Source: Dactylosporangium roseum
GTDB taxonomy: Bacteria > Actinomycetota > Actinomycetes > Mycobacteriales > Micromonosporaceae
Reading direction: 5' to 3'
Assembly: GCF_025264685.1 (NCBI RefSeq)
Contig: NZ_CP073721.1
Coordinates: 425,001-489,000 of the forward strand
DNA length: 64,000 nucleotides
In this document: positions 21,494-29,035 of the stretch, piece by piece
Position numbering within the stretch: position 1 is the first letter of the stretch
How the letters are laid out: every line of letters starts with the position of its first letter
Program-made: the position numbers and the translations under genes
The notes under the pieces: model-generated
The model's database searches: none
What the model was told of the DNA's origin: nothing
What the model saw: the letters and a program-made list of their open reading frames with translations, nothing else

Positions 21494-22000
21494 TCAGGTG
21501 GTCGGCGCCGGGGCGAGCCCCGCGAAGTACGGCGCCATGGCCGGGTAGTAGTCGTCGAAGGCGGGCCGGGGCGTGCCGTCCCGGGCGGCGACGAGCATGT
21601 CCAGGTAGTACTCCCAGCCGGGGCCGATCTCGCCGACGCCGTCGGTCGTGTCGAGGTGGTGCACGAGGCGCAGCTCGGTGCGGCCGTCGGTCTCCGACAG
21701 CAGCAGCTCCAGCCGCCATCGGCCGGTGTCGTCGACGGCCGACACGGCCAGCCGGCGGGGCGCCTCACACGCGTCGATGTGCAGGTCCATCCAGGGCTGC
21801 TGCTCCTCGAAGGCCATCTGAACCTTGACGGTCCGGCCCGGGCCGGCGTCACCCTCCCACGGACCGAACCATCGGGCCGTGCGGTCGGACTCCGTGACGC
21901 TGGCCCAGACGTCCTCGAGCGGTGCGCGGAACGTGCGGGTGAGGACCAGGTCCGTGCCGGTGGCTGTGGGAAACAACCGGCCGGTGGGCGGTGGGGTCAT
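21494..22000 (-). CDS. SRPBCC/AHSA1-domain protein
   Basis: 168-aa protein of the START/Bet v 1-like fold, AHSA1 (activator of Hsp90 ATPase homologue 1) branch. It shows TRTFRAPLEDVWASVTES near the N-terminus (helix 1), then RWFGPWEGD and the GWEYYLDMLVA segment in the C-terminal helix. The fold forms a hydrophobic cavity for a small ligand; bacterial members are mostly uncharacterised. The ATG at 22000 overlaps the stop of the ArsR regulator (ATGA), the common ArsR-AHSA1 pair of actinobacteria, in which the regulator controls its own operon. Confidence 0.88.
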   Translation of the reverse strand: MTPPPTGRLFPTATGTDLVLTRTFRAPLEDVWASVTESDRTARWFGPWEGDAGPGRTVKVQMAFEEQQPWMDLHIDACEAPRRLAVSAVDDTGRWRLELLLSETDGRTELRLVHHLDTTDGVGEIGPGWEYYLDMLVAARDGTPRPAFDDYYPAMAPYFAGLAPAPTT

Positions 22001-22368
22001 GCTGAACGCTCCTCTGCTTCGTCTGCTTCGGTGGCCGGTTCGCGCCGGCGGCGCTCGCGGCGGGTGCGGTAGACCTCGGTCTCCAGAGCGTCGAGCCGGT
22101 GCTCCCAGCCGGAGACCCGCGTGAACTGCGTGAGCCACTCGATCAGCTCGGTGAACGGGGCGGTGTCGAGCTCGTAGAAGCGGCGCCGGCCGATCAGCGT
22201 GTCGCGCACCAGCCCGCACTCCCGCAGCACCCGCAGGTGGCGGCTGACAGCGGGCCGGCTGATCGCGAATCGCTCGGCGATCTCGCCGGCGGGGATCCGT
22301 TCCGCCAGCAGCATCACCAGGATGCTGCGCCGCACGGGGTCGGCGATGGCGGCCGCGACGTCGTGCAC
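21997..22368 (-). CDS. ArsR-family transcriptional regulator
   Basis: 123-aa winged-helix repressor. It shows AIADPVRRSILVMLLAERIPAGEIAERFAISRPAVSRHL in segments: the ADPVRR start, the recognition helix SRPAVSRHLRVLRE and the wing GRRRFYEL. No metal-binding Cys pair of the ArsR/SmtB kind is present; its one Cys (CGLVRD) is isolated, so it is probably not a metal sensor. It starts with GTG at 22368 and is translationally coupled to the AHSA1-domain protein. A GTAAC-N6-GTTAC inverted repeat 10 nt upstream is a candidate operator. Confidence 0.9.
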   Translation of the reverse strand: MHDVAAAIADPVRRSILVMLLAERIPAGEIAERFAISRPAVSRHLRVLRECGLVRDTLIGRRRFYELDTAPFTELIEWLTQFTRVSGWEHRLDALETEVYRTRRERRRREPATEADEAEERSA

Positions 22369-22377
22369 CGCGAAAGC

Positions 22378-22393
22378 GTAACCGGTGTGTTAC
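22378..22393. promoter_or_regulatory. candidate ArsR operator, GTAAC-N6-GTTAC
   Basis: A perfect 5-bp inverted repeat spaced by 6 bp lies between the divergent ArsR (start 22368) and GNAT (start 22418) genes. It is in the right place to repress the ArsR operon and possibly the acetyltransferase. Arms this short can arise by chance. Confidence 0.35.
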
Positions 22394-22417
22394 ATGTCCT
22401 CAAGGGATACTGAACGA

Positions 22418-22942
22418 ATGAACCTGACGTTCCGTCCCGCCCGCCGGTCTGATGTGCCCGCCCTCGTCGCGCTCGTCCAGTCGGCGTACCGCGGCGACGA
22501 CAGCCGGGAGGGCTGGACCACCGAGGCTGACCTGCTCGAAGGGCAGCGCACCGACGCGGCGATGGTGACCGAGGCGGTCGAGGCCCCGGCCGGCGTGATG
22601 CTCGTCGCCGAGGTCGGCGACACGCCCGTGGCCTGCTGCAAGCTGGAGCGCCGCGACGACCACGGATACTTCGGCATGTTCGCCGTCGCGCCCCGGTACC
22701 AGCGCGGCGGGCTCGGCCGTGCGGTGCTGGCCGAGGCCGAGCGGTTCGCCCGCGACGAGTGGGGCACCGGGGAGCTGCGGATGACCGTCATCGTCCAGCG
22801 CGAGGACCTCATCGCCTGGTACGAGCGGCGCGGCTACGTCCGCACCGGCGAGTTGTCCCCGTTCCCGTACGGCGACGAGCGCTTCGGCGTGCCGCTGCGC
22901 GACGACCTGGAGTTCGAGACGCTGACAAAGAAGCTCGGCTGA
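22418..22942 (+). CDS. GNAT-family N-acetyltransferase
   Basis: 174-aa acetyl-CoA-dependent acetyltransferase. It begins with the GNAT strand MNLTFRPARRSDVPALVAL, has the central strand GYFGMFAVAPRYQRGGLGRAVLAEAER with the acetyl-CoA loop QRGGLG, and ends with the ARG-rich motif B segment containing LIAWYERRGYVRTG. The ATG at 22418 has AAGGGA upstream; an earlier ATG in frame lacks a site. The acceptor is unknown. It is divergent from the ArsR operon and followed by the palindromic repeat at 22951. Confidence 0.9.
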   Translation: MNLTFRPARRSDVPALVALVQSAYRGDDSREGWTTEADLLEGQRTDAAMVTEAVEAPAGVMLVAEVGDTPVACCKLERRDDHGYFGMFAVAPRYQRGGLGRAVLAEAERFARDEWGTGELRMTVIVQREDLIAWYERRGYVRTGELSPFPYGDERFGVPLRDDLEFETLTKKLG

Positions 22943-22950
22943 GCCGCCAA

Positions 22951-23040
22951 GCCTCGTCGATCTTGCAGTTGTGGTGCCTGACAAACCCGGGCATTCAGGG
23001 AGTGTCTCGGCACCACAACTGCAAGATCGACGCACGAGGC
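22951..23040. repeat. long palindromic element, copy 1
   Basis: A perfect 22-bp inverted repeat (22957-22978 with 23009-23030) flanks a 30-nt loop. A further 6-7 bp of outer pairing (22951-22957 with 23034-23040) is separated by a 3-nt bulge. The core arm reads CTTGCAGTTGTGGTGCC. It lies between the 3' ends of the convergent GNAT and RNase HI genes and could act as a bidirectional terminator. The same element, loop included, recurs in opposite orientation at 60283-60355. Confidence 0.85.
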
Positions 23041-23094
23041 ACGGCGCGCGGCGGGCGGCGCGGGGCACGGCGGGCGGGGTGCGGTGGGCGGTGG

Positions 23095-23547
23095 TCAGCG
23101 GGCGGCGAGTGCCTCGCGGAGGCCCTGCGCGGCCAGGCGGTCGGCCCGCTCGTTCTCCGGGTGTCCACTGTGGCCCTTGACCCAGTGCCACTCGACCTGG
23201 TGTCGCGCCACCGCGGCCTCCAGGCGTTGCCAGAGGTCCACGTTCTTCACCGGCTGCTTGCCGGCGGTCTGCCAGCCGTTGCGCTTCCAGCGCGGGATCC
23301 ACGCCGTAATGCCGTTTCTGACGTACGAGCTGTCCGTGTACAGGTGCACGACCGCCGGGCGGGTCAGGGCCTCCAGCGCGCTGATCGGCGCCATCAGCTC
23401 CATGCGGTTGTTCGTCGTCGGCGTCGCCTCTCCGCCGCGCAGCTCCTTCTCCCGCGCGCCGTACCGCAGCAGGGCGCCCCAGCCACCCGGGCCGGGGTTG
23501 CCACTGCATGCGCCGTCCGTGTAAATCTCGACCACCGTGTCCGCCAC
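23095..23547 (-). CDS. rnhA: ribonuclease HI
   Basis: 150-aa endonuclease that cuts the RNA strand of RNA-DNA hybrids in the cytosol. Catalytic acids are all present: Asp11 in [11 protein letters not shown], Glu50 in NNRMELMA, Asp72 in YTDSSYV and Asp136 in NERADRLA, with the conserved loop His in VKGHSGH. The length matches single-domain RNase HI of other bacteria and there is no N-terminal hybrid-binding domain. It starts at ATG 23547 and is convergent with the GNAT gene across the palindromic element. Confidence 0.96.
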   Translation of the reverse strand: MADTVVEIYTDGACSGNPGPGGWGALLRYGAREKELRGGEATPTTNNRMELMAPISALEALTRPAVVHLYTDSSYVRNGITAWIPRWKRNGWQTAGKQPVKNVDLWQRLEAAVARHQVEWHWVKGHSGHPENERADRLAAQGLREALAAR

Positions 23548-23707
23548 GCGACCAACCTACCGACACCTCGTGGCCGGCGGCGCGGCCGGCGGCACTGTCG
23601 ACCTGGTGGACATCGGCCGAGGTCAAGTTGTGGGGGCTTGGTGGCGCCGGCCAGGCAGCGGCCGGAGGCGGCCGCGAAGGCCCGCGACATCGGCTGGCTG
23701 TAACGCC

Positions 23708-24238
23708 TTACGCGGCCGCGCCGGCCGGGATGACGTGCGTGGCGCCGGTGCCCAGGCGCTGCACGGCCAGCTCGGCGATCTCCGGGGTCAGGTTGCGGGC
23801 GTCGGCGACGTTCCACCCCGCGCCGGCGGCATAGGTCGCGCCCCGCCAGGTCGGGTGCAGCACCGGTACCACGGCCTCCATGACCGCCGCGAACGTCTCG
23901 CCGTCGGTCGTCCTGTCGAAGGTGGTGATCGTGACGACCACGCCGTTGATGGTGCAGGTGCCCTGGTCGCGGTACGTGTAGACGGCGTCAGTGTGCTTGG
24001 CTGCCTGGGTGTAGTTGTCGCAGCCCAGGTCGGCGGCGACCTTGTCGGCGTCGGCACCGAGGTAGGGCGGCCTGGTCAGCTCGTCGACGACCCGCGGGGC
24101 CTGCCAGCCGGCCACACCCGCGACGGCCGCCAGCGCGACGGCGCCGAGGACCAGGCGGCTCTTGCGGCCGCGGGTCGGCGGCTCGTCGGCGATGACGTCG
24201 ACGGTGTGTGTCTCGATCGTGGTCAACTCGGTCCCCAC
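23708..24238 (-). CDS. single-pass membrane protein of unknown function
   Basis: 176-aa protein with a short cytosolic N-terminus, one transmembrane helix at about residues 29-45 and an extracytoplasmic domain with two Cys (in LGCDNYTQ and GTCTINGV) that could form a disulphide. I do not recognise a named family. It starts with GTG at 24238; TTG three codons later is possible because GGGGA lies just before it. It is read in the same direction as the RNase HI gene, 160 bp away. That gap contains only a short 7-bp hairpin at 23658-23675. Confidence 0.7.
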   Translation of the reverse strand: MGTELTTIETHTVDVIADEPPTRGRKSRLVLGAVALAAVAGVAGWQAPRVVDELTRPPYLGADADKVAADLGCDNYTQAAKHTDAVYTYRDQGTCTINGVVVTITTFDRTTDGETFAAVMEAVVPVLHPTWRGATYAAGAGWNVADARNLTPEIAELAVQRLGTGATHVIPAGAAA

Positions 24239-24326
24239 TTCATGTCGCCCATGTCGTACATATCCAAACTAGGTGCAAATTCGGTGCGGTTCTGTCCTCT
24301 GACCGGCCGCAACTCGTCGGCAACGG

Positions 24327-24364
24327 GCGGCGGGCCGGCCCTCGGGTGAGGACCGGCCCGCCGC
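24327..24364 (-). terminator. intrinsic terminator after the DUF2334 gene
   Basis: A 12-bp perfect GC stem (24327-24338 with 24353-24364) encloses an inner CCTC/GAGG stem. It begins 17 nt after the stop of the DUF2334 gene on the minus strand and lacks a T tract, as is usual in actinobacteria. Confidence 0.75.
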
Positions 24365-24380
24365 TCTCGACAGGGCTGGA

Positions 24381-26846
24381 CTACATCGACGACGCGGGGA
24401 CGAAGACGTAGCCGGCCGACTGGACGCCCTCCACCGTGGCCTGGAGGTAGCTCAGGTCGACGTACGGGTGGAAGAAGAAGCTCGCCACGCCGTCGCGCAC
24501 GGCCAGATTGAGCTGCGCCGACTTGACGATGTCGGCGGGCAGGTGCGCCGGGTGGTTGTTGAACGGCTCCAGCTCGATGTTGCCGACGTTCTCCGGCACC
24601 GTGACCACGCCGTAGATGTCGCGCACCGTGTACGGGAAGAACTGGCCGATGATCCGCGTGTAGTCGAGCGTGCCGCCGCGCAGCGCGCCCACCGGGTACA
24701 GGCCCCGGTCGTAGCGGGTCTGGAAGTTCGCGGCGACCACCCGGTTGTCCGCGTCCGAGCCGGCGTAGTGCGGGAACTCGAAGATGGTCGGCTTGTTCAG
24801 GCCGACCGCGGCGAACGCCGCGTGCGCCGAGTCGATCCGCGACTGCGCCCAGGCCGGCGAGTCGCCGGGGACCGGGCCGTCATAGATCACGCTGTCGTTC
24901 TCATTGACGTGTGCCATGTAGAACTCGAAGTCGTCCGCGCTGACGCCGTTGTAGGGGTTGATCGCGCTCTCGAACTGGTGCGTGTACCCGTGCATCAGCA
25001 GCGTGCCGCCGTGCGACTGCATGTACTTCAACTCGGCCACCACCAGCGGCCGGTCCGCGAGCGTGTAGTCCTCGGCCACGCCGCCCGACATCGCGCCGTT
25101 CGGGTCGCGGTAGCGCGAGTAGACGGCCACCGAGAACGGAATGCCCTTGCCGTACAGGTAGTTCGTGATCCGCCGCAGCTCCGCCGGGTCGGCGTCCGGG
25201 CCGACGTCCTCGATGCGCACCAGGGCCCGGTGCCGCTCGGCCGTCTGCGGTGCCAGCACGTCGTAGAGCAGGTCGGCGAAGGCGACGTACCGGTCGTCGG
25301 CGCTCATGTAGGCGTAGGGGACCTCGCCGAGGTACCAGAAGTTGCCGGACCGCACGCCCCACGGCAGTGTGCTGGAGTCGCTCCGCACCGCGTCGGCGAC
25401 GACACTCACCTTGCTCGCGTCGTAGATCGTCGTGCCCATGATGCCGGCGCCGTTCTGCGGGTCACGCGTGAACGTCCGGCCCTTGTAGTTGACCTTCGCC
25501 ACCTGGGAGACGTCGAAGCTCGTCCAGGTGAAGCCGCGCGTCGTGCCGAAGTTCGGGTCGCGGGCGGTTAGCTGCCAGATGTTGTCGTAGATCCACACGA
25601 CCGGCTTGGTCGTGGCGGTCACGTCGTCGAGAAACGCGGTCGGCAGCGGTTCGTCATAGGTCGAGCCGACGTAGATCACGGCCTGGTACGCGTCGAGATC
25701 GCCGGCCTGGTAGTCGACCACCGGCTGGGCGGTCCAGTCGCCGAAGTGCGACGCCAGGTTCGCGGTGACGATGGCGTACTGCTCACCGAGGAACCCGTAC
25801 GGTCCGGTGGTGTCGTAGAGGACCAGCGTCTTGCCGGTCGAGCCGGGGATGCCGGCGCCGTGGGAAGCGTTGACCAGCGGCCGGGCCGGCGTCGTGACGC
25901 TCAACGGCGCGCTCGCCGCCGAGACGTTGCCGGCGGCGTCGAGCGCCTCGACCGTGAACGTGTAGGCCGTCTGCGGCGAGAGCCCGTCGATCGTCACGTC
26001 GGTCGCGGTCACGGTGACCACCTGCGGGCCACCCGTGACCCGATAGGCGACCACGCCGGTGTCGTCGGTCGACGCCGCCCAGCTCAACGCGATGCTGGTG
26101 GCGGCGACGGTACCGGCGACAGGCGCGCCCGGCGCCGTCGGCGCGGTCGTGTCCGGCGGCGGCGGAGGGGTGAGCGTGGTGAACTCGGCCGGCGCGCTCG
26201 CCGCGGAGACGTTGCCGGCCGCGTCGACGGCCTTCACCGTGATCGAGTGCGCGGTCGCCGGCGTCAGACCCGACAGCGTGGTGCTGGTCGCCGGCGGGGC
26301 GCCGGTGAGCGTGGCGATCGGCGCACCGCCCGCGCCGCTGAAGATCTGGTAGGCGGAGACGCCCACGTCGTCCGTCGACGCCGGCCAGGTCAGGGTCGCC
26401 GACGTGGTGGTCACGTCCGCCGCCGCCGGTGTCCCCGGCACGCTCGGCGCGGTCCGGTCGGCGACACCGGTCGTGAACGCCCAGATGTACGGGCTGCTCA
26501 GGACCCCGGACACGTCCTTGACCTTGACGGTCAGCGTGTATCTCGTCGAGTCCGCGAGCGCGGCGCGCGGCTTGAAGGTGAAGGTGTGCGTCGGGGCGTC
26601 GTAGGTGTAGTACGCCGGGACCGCGGCACCGCCGGCGGTCTTGACGAACGAGTACCGCAGCGACGCCGGATCGGTCGCCTCGTTGAAGGTGATCGTCGGT
26701 TGCGCGGTGACCGGCACTCCCGTCGCCCCGTTCTTCGGGGTGACCGCGGTGACGGCCGGCGCCGCGGCGTGTGCCACGCTCCCGAGTCCTCCCGCGACGA
26801 TGGCGCCGACGACCGCCGACCCCACCAGCTTCACCACAATGCGCAC
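24381..26846 (-). CDS. secreted DUF2334 (polysaccharide-deacetylase-like) protein with Big_5 and two FN3 domains
   Basis: 821-aa exported protein. The signal peptide is residues 1-28 (cleavage after SVAHA). A Big_5/SbsA-like Ig domain covers about 30-125 (VTPKNGATGVPV, YTLTVKVKDVSG). Two fibronectin type III domains follow at about 135-225 and 238-325, each with the DAAGNVSAASAP strand. The C-terminal half (about 335-821) is DUF2334, a divergent relative of NodB deacetylases, with LVRIEDVGPDAD (first acidic motif), LLMHGYTHQFES (His-x3-His metal motif) and FEFPHYAGS. The FN3 and Ig modules suggest binding to surface glycans. GTG start; two hairpin terminators flank the gene. It lies downstream of the collagen-like gene. 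Catalysis by DUF2334 is inferred from fold family. Confidence 0.85.
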   Translation of the reverse strand: MRIVVKLVGSAVVGAIVAGGLGSVAHAAAPAVTAVTPKNGATGVPVTAQPTITFNEATDPASLRYSFVKTAGGAAVPAYYTYDAPTHTFTFKPRAALADSTRYTLTVKVKDVSGVLSSPYIWAFTTGVADRTAPSVPGTPAAADVTTTSATLTWPASTDDVGVSAYQIFSGAGGAPIATLTGAPPATSTTLSGLTPATAHSITVKAVDAAGNVSAASAPAEFTTLTPPPPPDTTAPTAPGAPVAGTVAATSIALSWAASTDDTGVVAYRVTGGPQVVTVTATDVTIDGLSPQTAYTFTVEALDAAGNVSAASAPLSVTTPARPLVNASHGAGIPGSTGKTLVLYDTTGPYGFLGEQYAIVTANLASHFGDWTAQPVVDYQAGDLDAYQAVIYVGSTYDEPLPTAFLDDVTATTKPVVWIYDNIWQLTARDPNFGTTRGFTWTSFDVSQVAKVNYKGRTFTRDPQNGAGIMGTTIYDASKVSVVADAVRSDSSTLPWGVRSGNFWYLGEVPYAYMSADDRYVAFADLLYDVLAPQTAERHRALVRIEDVGPDADPAELRRITNYLYGKGIPFSVAVYSRYRDPNGAMSGGVAEDYTLADRPLVVAELKYMQSHGGTLLMHGYTHQFESAINPYNGVSADDFEFYMAHVNENDSVIYDGPVPGDSPAWAQSRIDSAHAAFAAVGLNKPTIFEFPHYAGSDADNRVVAANFQTRYDRGLYPVGALRGGTLDYTRIIGQFFPYTVRDIYGVVTVPENVGNIELEPFNNHPAHLPADIVKSAQLNLAVRDGVASFFFHPYVDLSYLQATVEGVQSAGYVFVPASSM

Positions 26847-26867
26847 GTTGCTCTCGCTTTCTTGGGG

Positions 26868-26902
26868 GAAGGGCCCCGGGCCTGCTCCGGCCGGGGCCCT
26901 TC
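26868..26902 (-). terminator. intrinsic terminator after the collagen-like gene
   Basis: A perfect 12-bp stem (26868-26879 with 26891-26902) has an 11-nt loop. It starts 12 nt after the stop of the collagen-like gene and partly separates it from the DUF2334 gene. Confidence 0.8.
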
Positions 26903-26914
26903 GCGGAGGGATCG

Positions 26915-28396
26915 TCAGTTGGCGCAGTACACGAACGGGACGACGGTGGCGTTGGTGAAGCCGGACCGCGAGAACGTGAAGGTCCAGGTGCGGCCGCTCT
27001 CGTCGGTCTCGTCGCGGTGCGAGGCGGTCTGGTTGATCGCGCCCGCCGTCACGTTGAGCCCGCCGCCGACGACGGTGCCGGAGGTGCAGGAGAACGTGAT
27101 GGTCCGCGACGACGAGTTGTTCGTCGTGACCGAGTTGCTCGACGTCAGCTTCACGTAGCCGGCGCCGGCCGGACCCTGCGCACCGGTGTCACCCTTGTCG
27201 CCCTTGGCGCCCGCGGCGCCGGTCGCGCCCTTGATGCTGCCGGTGTTCGTCCAGGTGGCCGCGGCGGTCTTCTGGTAGATCGTGTAGTCGGCGGTGTCGA
27301 GGTACATGTCGCCGACCGACCCGAGTCCGGCGGCCGGAGCACCCGCGCCGGTCAGCCAGGTCGCGCCGTCGGCACCCTTGTCGCCCGTCGCACCCGTCGC
27401 GCCCGTGGCGCCGGCGGCACCCTTGTCGCCGGTCTCGCCCTTGTCGCCGGTCGCGCCCTTGAGGGAGACGAGCCACTCCTCGGGCGTACCGGTGAAGAGA
27501 CCGCTGTCGAGCGCCATCTGGTACGCGTCCTTGCCGTCGGTGCCGTGGCCGACGAGCGACTGCAGCCACTCCTCGACGGTGCCGACGGTCGGGTCCGCGG
27601 CGAGCGCGATGTCGTAGGCGCTGGCGCCGGGCATGCCCGGGAGGCCCTGGGCGCCGGTGTCGCCTTTCTCGCCCTGCGCGCCGGTGTCGCCCTTCTCGCC
27701 CTTCTCACCCTGCGGGCCGGGCGCGCCGTCCTTGCCGTCGACGCCGGGGATGCCCTGGATGCCCTGGTCGCCCTTGTCCCCCTTCTCGCCTTGAGCACCC
27801 TGGGCGCCGGTCGCGCCGGTGTCGCCCTTTTCGCCTTTCTCGCCCTGCGCACCGGTGGCACCCGCAGCGCCGGTCTCGCCCTTCTCGCCCTGCGCGCCTT
27901 GGGCGCCGGTCGCGCCGGTGTCGCCCTTTTCGCCTTTCTCGCCCTGCGCGCCGGTGGCACCCGCAGCGCCGGTGTCGCCCTTCTCGCCTTGCGCGCCGGT
28001 GGCACCCGTGGCGCCGGTCTCGCCCTTCGGGCCCTGGGCGCCGGTCGCGCCGGTGTCGCCTTTCTCGCCCTTGGGGCCGGTCGCACCCGTGGCACCTTGG
28101 GCGCCGGTGGCGCCGGTCGCACCCTTCTCGCCCTTGGCGCCGGTGGCACCCGTGGCGCCGGTGTCGCCCTTGGGGCCGGTGTTGTTCCACTGGATCCGCT
28201 GCTCACCGCCCGTGCAGCGCTGACCGCTCTGGTAGTCGATGACCCGCAGCGCGCCGGTGCTGGTGTTCCGGCAACCGGTGATGACGCCCGTACCGCTGTC
28301 CGGCACGGCACCGTATGCAGCGGCGCCGACCCCGACCAGCACGGCGGCGGCGGTCGCGCCGATCGCGGCGATCTTCTGCTTCTTGGACTGGAACAC
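26915..28396 (-). CDS. secreted collagen-like protein with phage-tail-type modules
   Basis: 493-aa exported fibrous protein. Signal/anchor 1-30. A small domain (31-73) with Cys42 and Cys61 (GVITGCRNTSTGALRVID) precedes a collagen-like block of about 60 Gly-X-Y triplets (74-259), rich in GEKGDTGATGAQG. Two copies of a tail-fibre-type motif follow (259-283 and 290-314), each with AYxxAL and a GTxEEWLxSL end. Then come short collagen blocks (315-345, 390-412) around a WLTGAGAPAAGLG / GDMYLDT module, and a C-terminal beta-rich domain (413-493) with a Cys pair. It should form trimers at the cell surface. GTG start at 28396. The small membrane protein gene lies 32 nt upstream and is probably co-transcribed. 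Confidence 0.9.
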   Translation of the reverse strand: MFQSKKQKIAAIGATAAAVLVGVGAAAYGAVPDSGTGVITGCRNTSTGALRVIDYQSGQRCTGGEQRIQWNNTGPKGDTGATGATGAKGEKGATGATGAQGATGATGPKGEKGDTGATGAQGPKGETGATGATGAQGEKGDTGAAGATGAQGEKGEKGDTGATGAQGAQGEKGETGAAGATGAQGEKGEKGDTGATGAQGAQGEKGDKGDQGIQGIPGVDGKDGAPGPQGEKGEKGDTGAQGEKGDTGAQGLPGMPGASAYDIALAADPTVGTVEEWLQSLVGHGTDGKDAYQMALDSGLFTGTPEEWLVSLKGATGDKGETGDKGAAGATGATGATGDKGADGATWLTGAGAPAAGLGSVGDMYLDTADYTIYQKTAAATWTNTGSIKGATGAAGAKGDKGDTGAQGPAGAGYVKLTSSNSVTTNNSSSRTITFSCTSGTVVGGGLNVTAGAINQTASHRDETDESGRTWTFTFSRSGFTNATVVPFVYCAN

Positions 28397-28428
28397 GAGC
28401 TCTCCCGATTCTCGGTGGTGAATCTGTG

Positions 28429-28632
28429 CTACTTGCTGGTGACGACGACGCGTTCGGACGGCTTGAGCTGCCGCGGCGGCGGCGGAGCCGGCACCTCGCC
28501 GTCTTTCGGCGGCCGGCTCTCGGCGGCGGGTGTGCCGCTCGACGAGCTGTGGTACACGGCGAGCCCGACTCCCAGCGCGAGCGAGAGCGCCGCGAACACC
28601 GCGGCCACACCGAGGGCGACCTTCTTCTTCAC
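28429..28632 (-). CDS. small single-pass membrane protein
   Basis: 67-aa protein: basic start VKKKV, one transmembrane helix (about 4-24), then a Ser/Pro-rich extracytoplasmic tail with APPPPRQLKPSE. GTG at 28632 with GGAG 6 nt upstream; the reading frame upstream of it is not protein-like. It precedes the collagen-like gene by 32 nt, so the two probably share a transcript. No family recognised. It might help anchor or export the collagen-like protein, which is speculation from position. Confidence 0.65.
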   Translation of the reverse strand: MKKKVALGVAAVFAALSLALGVGLAVYHSSSSGTPAAESRPPKDGEVPAPPPPRQLKPSERVVVTSK

Positions 28633-29035
28633 GTCGACTCCAAAGCCGGAACTTGGGCAGGAAGCAGCGCCCCTGGAACCGCGGAGCACGCGGCGCAGGG
28701 CGGAGCGGTTACGAGAAATTCGTGAGGGTCAGGAATGCGATGCGAAACGCGTGGCTTGGCCCACCGGATCTCCCCTGGAAACTGAGTCGTTCGGGGCCGG
28801 TTTCGCCACTGGCTCCCCGCCGGGCCGATTGGCGACCAAATGACGCCCGGCGGATCCTTGCCTTCCCGACAGCCCGTTGCTGGGCTGGTGCACATACGGT
28901 AGCGGCCCGGGTGCAGCCGCGTTGTCAGGCAACGAGGGACGCAACATTCGACCGGCCGGATGACACGCCGGCCGGTCACGCGCCGTTATCCTGGCGCCAC
29001 GGCAGTGCTGCCCTGAGCGCCGACCCGAGCGCCGG
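28633..29035. other. 403-bp intergenic region with one hairpin
   Basis: This separates the small membrane protein gene from the Pro-rich membrane protein gene; both are read leftward. It should hold the promoter of the collagen operon. The only clear structure is the hairpin at 28950-28977. Open frames here lack ribosome-binding sites. Confidence 0.5.
28950..28977 (-). terminator. hairpin terminator after the deacetylase-synthase operon
   Basis: A perfect 10-bp stem (28950-28959 with 28968-28977) has an 8-nt loop and begins 58 nt after the stop at 29036 on the minus strand. There is no T tract. It probably ends the 32270-29036 operon. Confidence 0.6.

Noticed and set aside
22951..23040. Terminal inverted repeat of an insertion sequence
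   Set aside because: No transposase frame lies near either copy and the two copies do not flank a common insert.
23548..23707. Possible remnant of a gene on the plus strand ending near 23703
   Set aside because: A short Ala/Arg-rich end without similarity that I recognise; no start or ribosome-binding site.
24468..25571. 367-codon plus-strand frame antisense to the DUF2334 gene
   Set aside because: Val/Arg/Asp-rich shadow without motifs; the minus-strand frame has signal peptide and domains.
27352..28311. Tandem DNA repeat as CRISPR-like array
   Set aside because: The repetition is the codon pattern of Gly-X-Y triplets; there are no constant repeats with unique spacers.
26771..28843. 690-codon plus-strand frame across the collagen-like gene
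   Set aside because: Leucine/Ala/Gly pattern is the complement of the Gly-X-Y repeats, not a repeat protein of its own.
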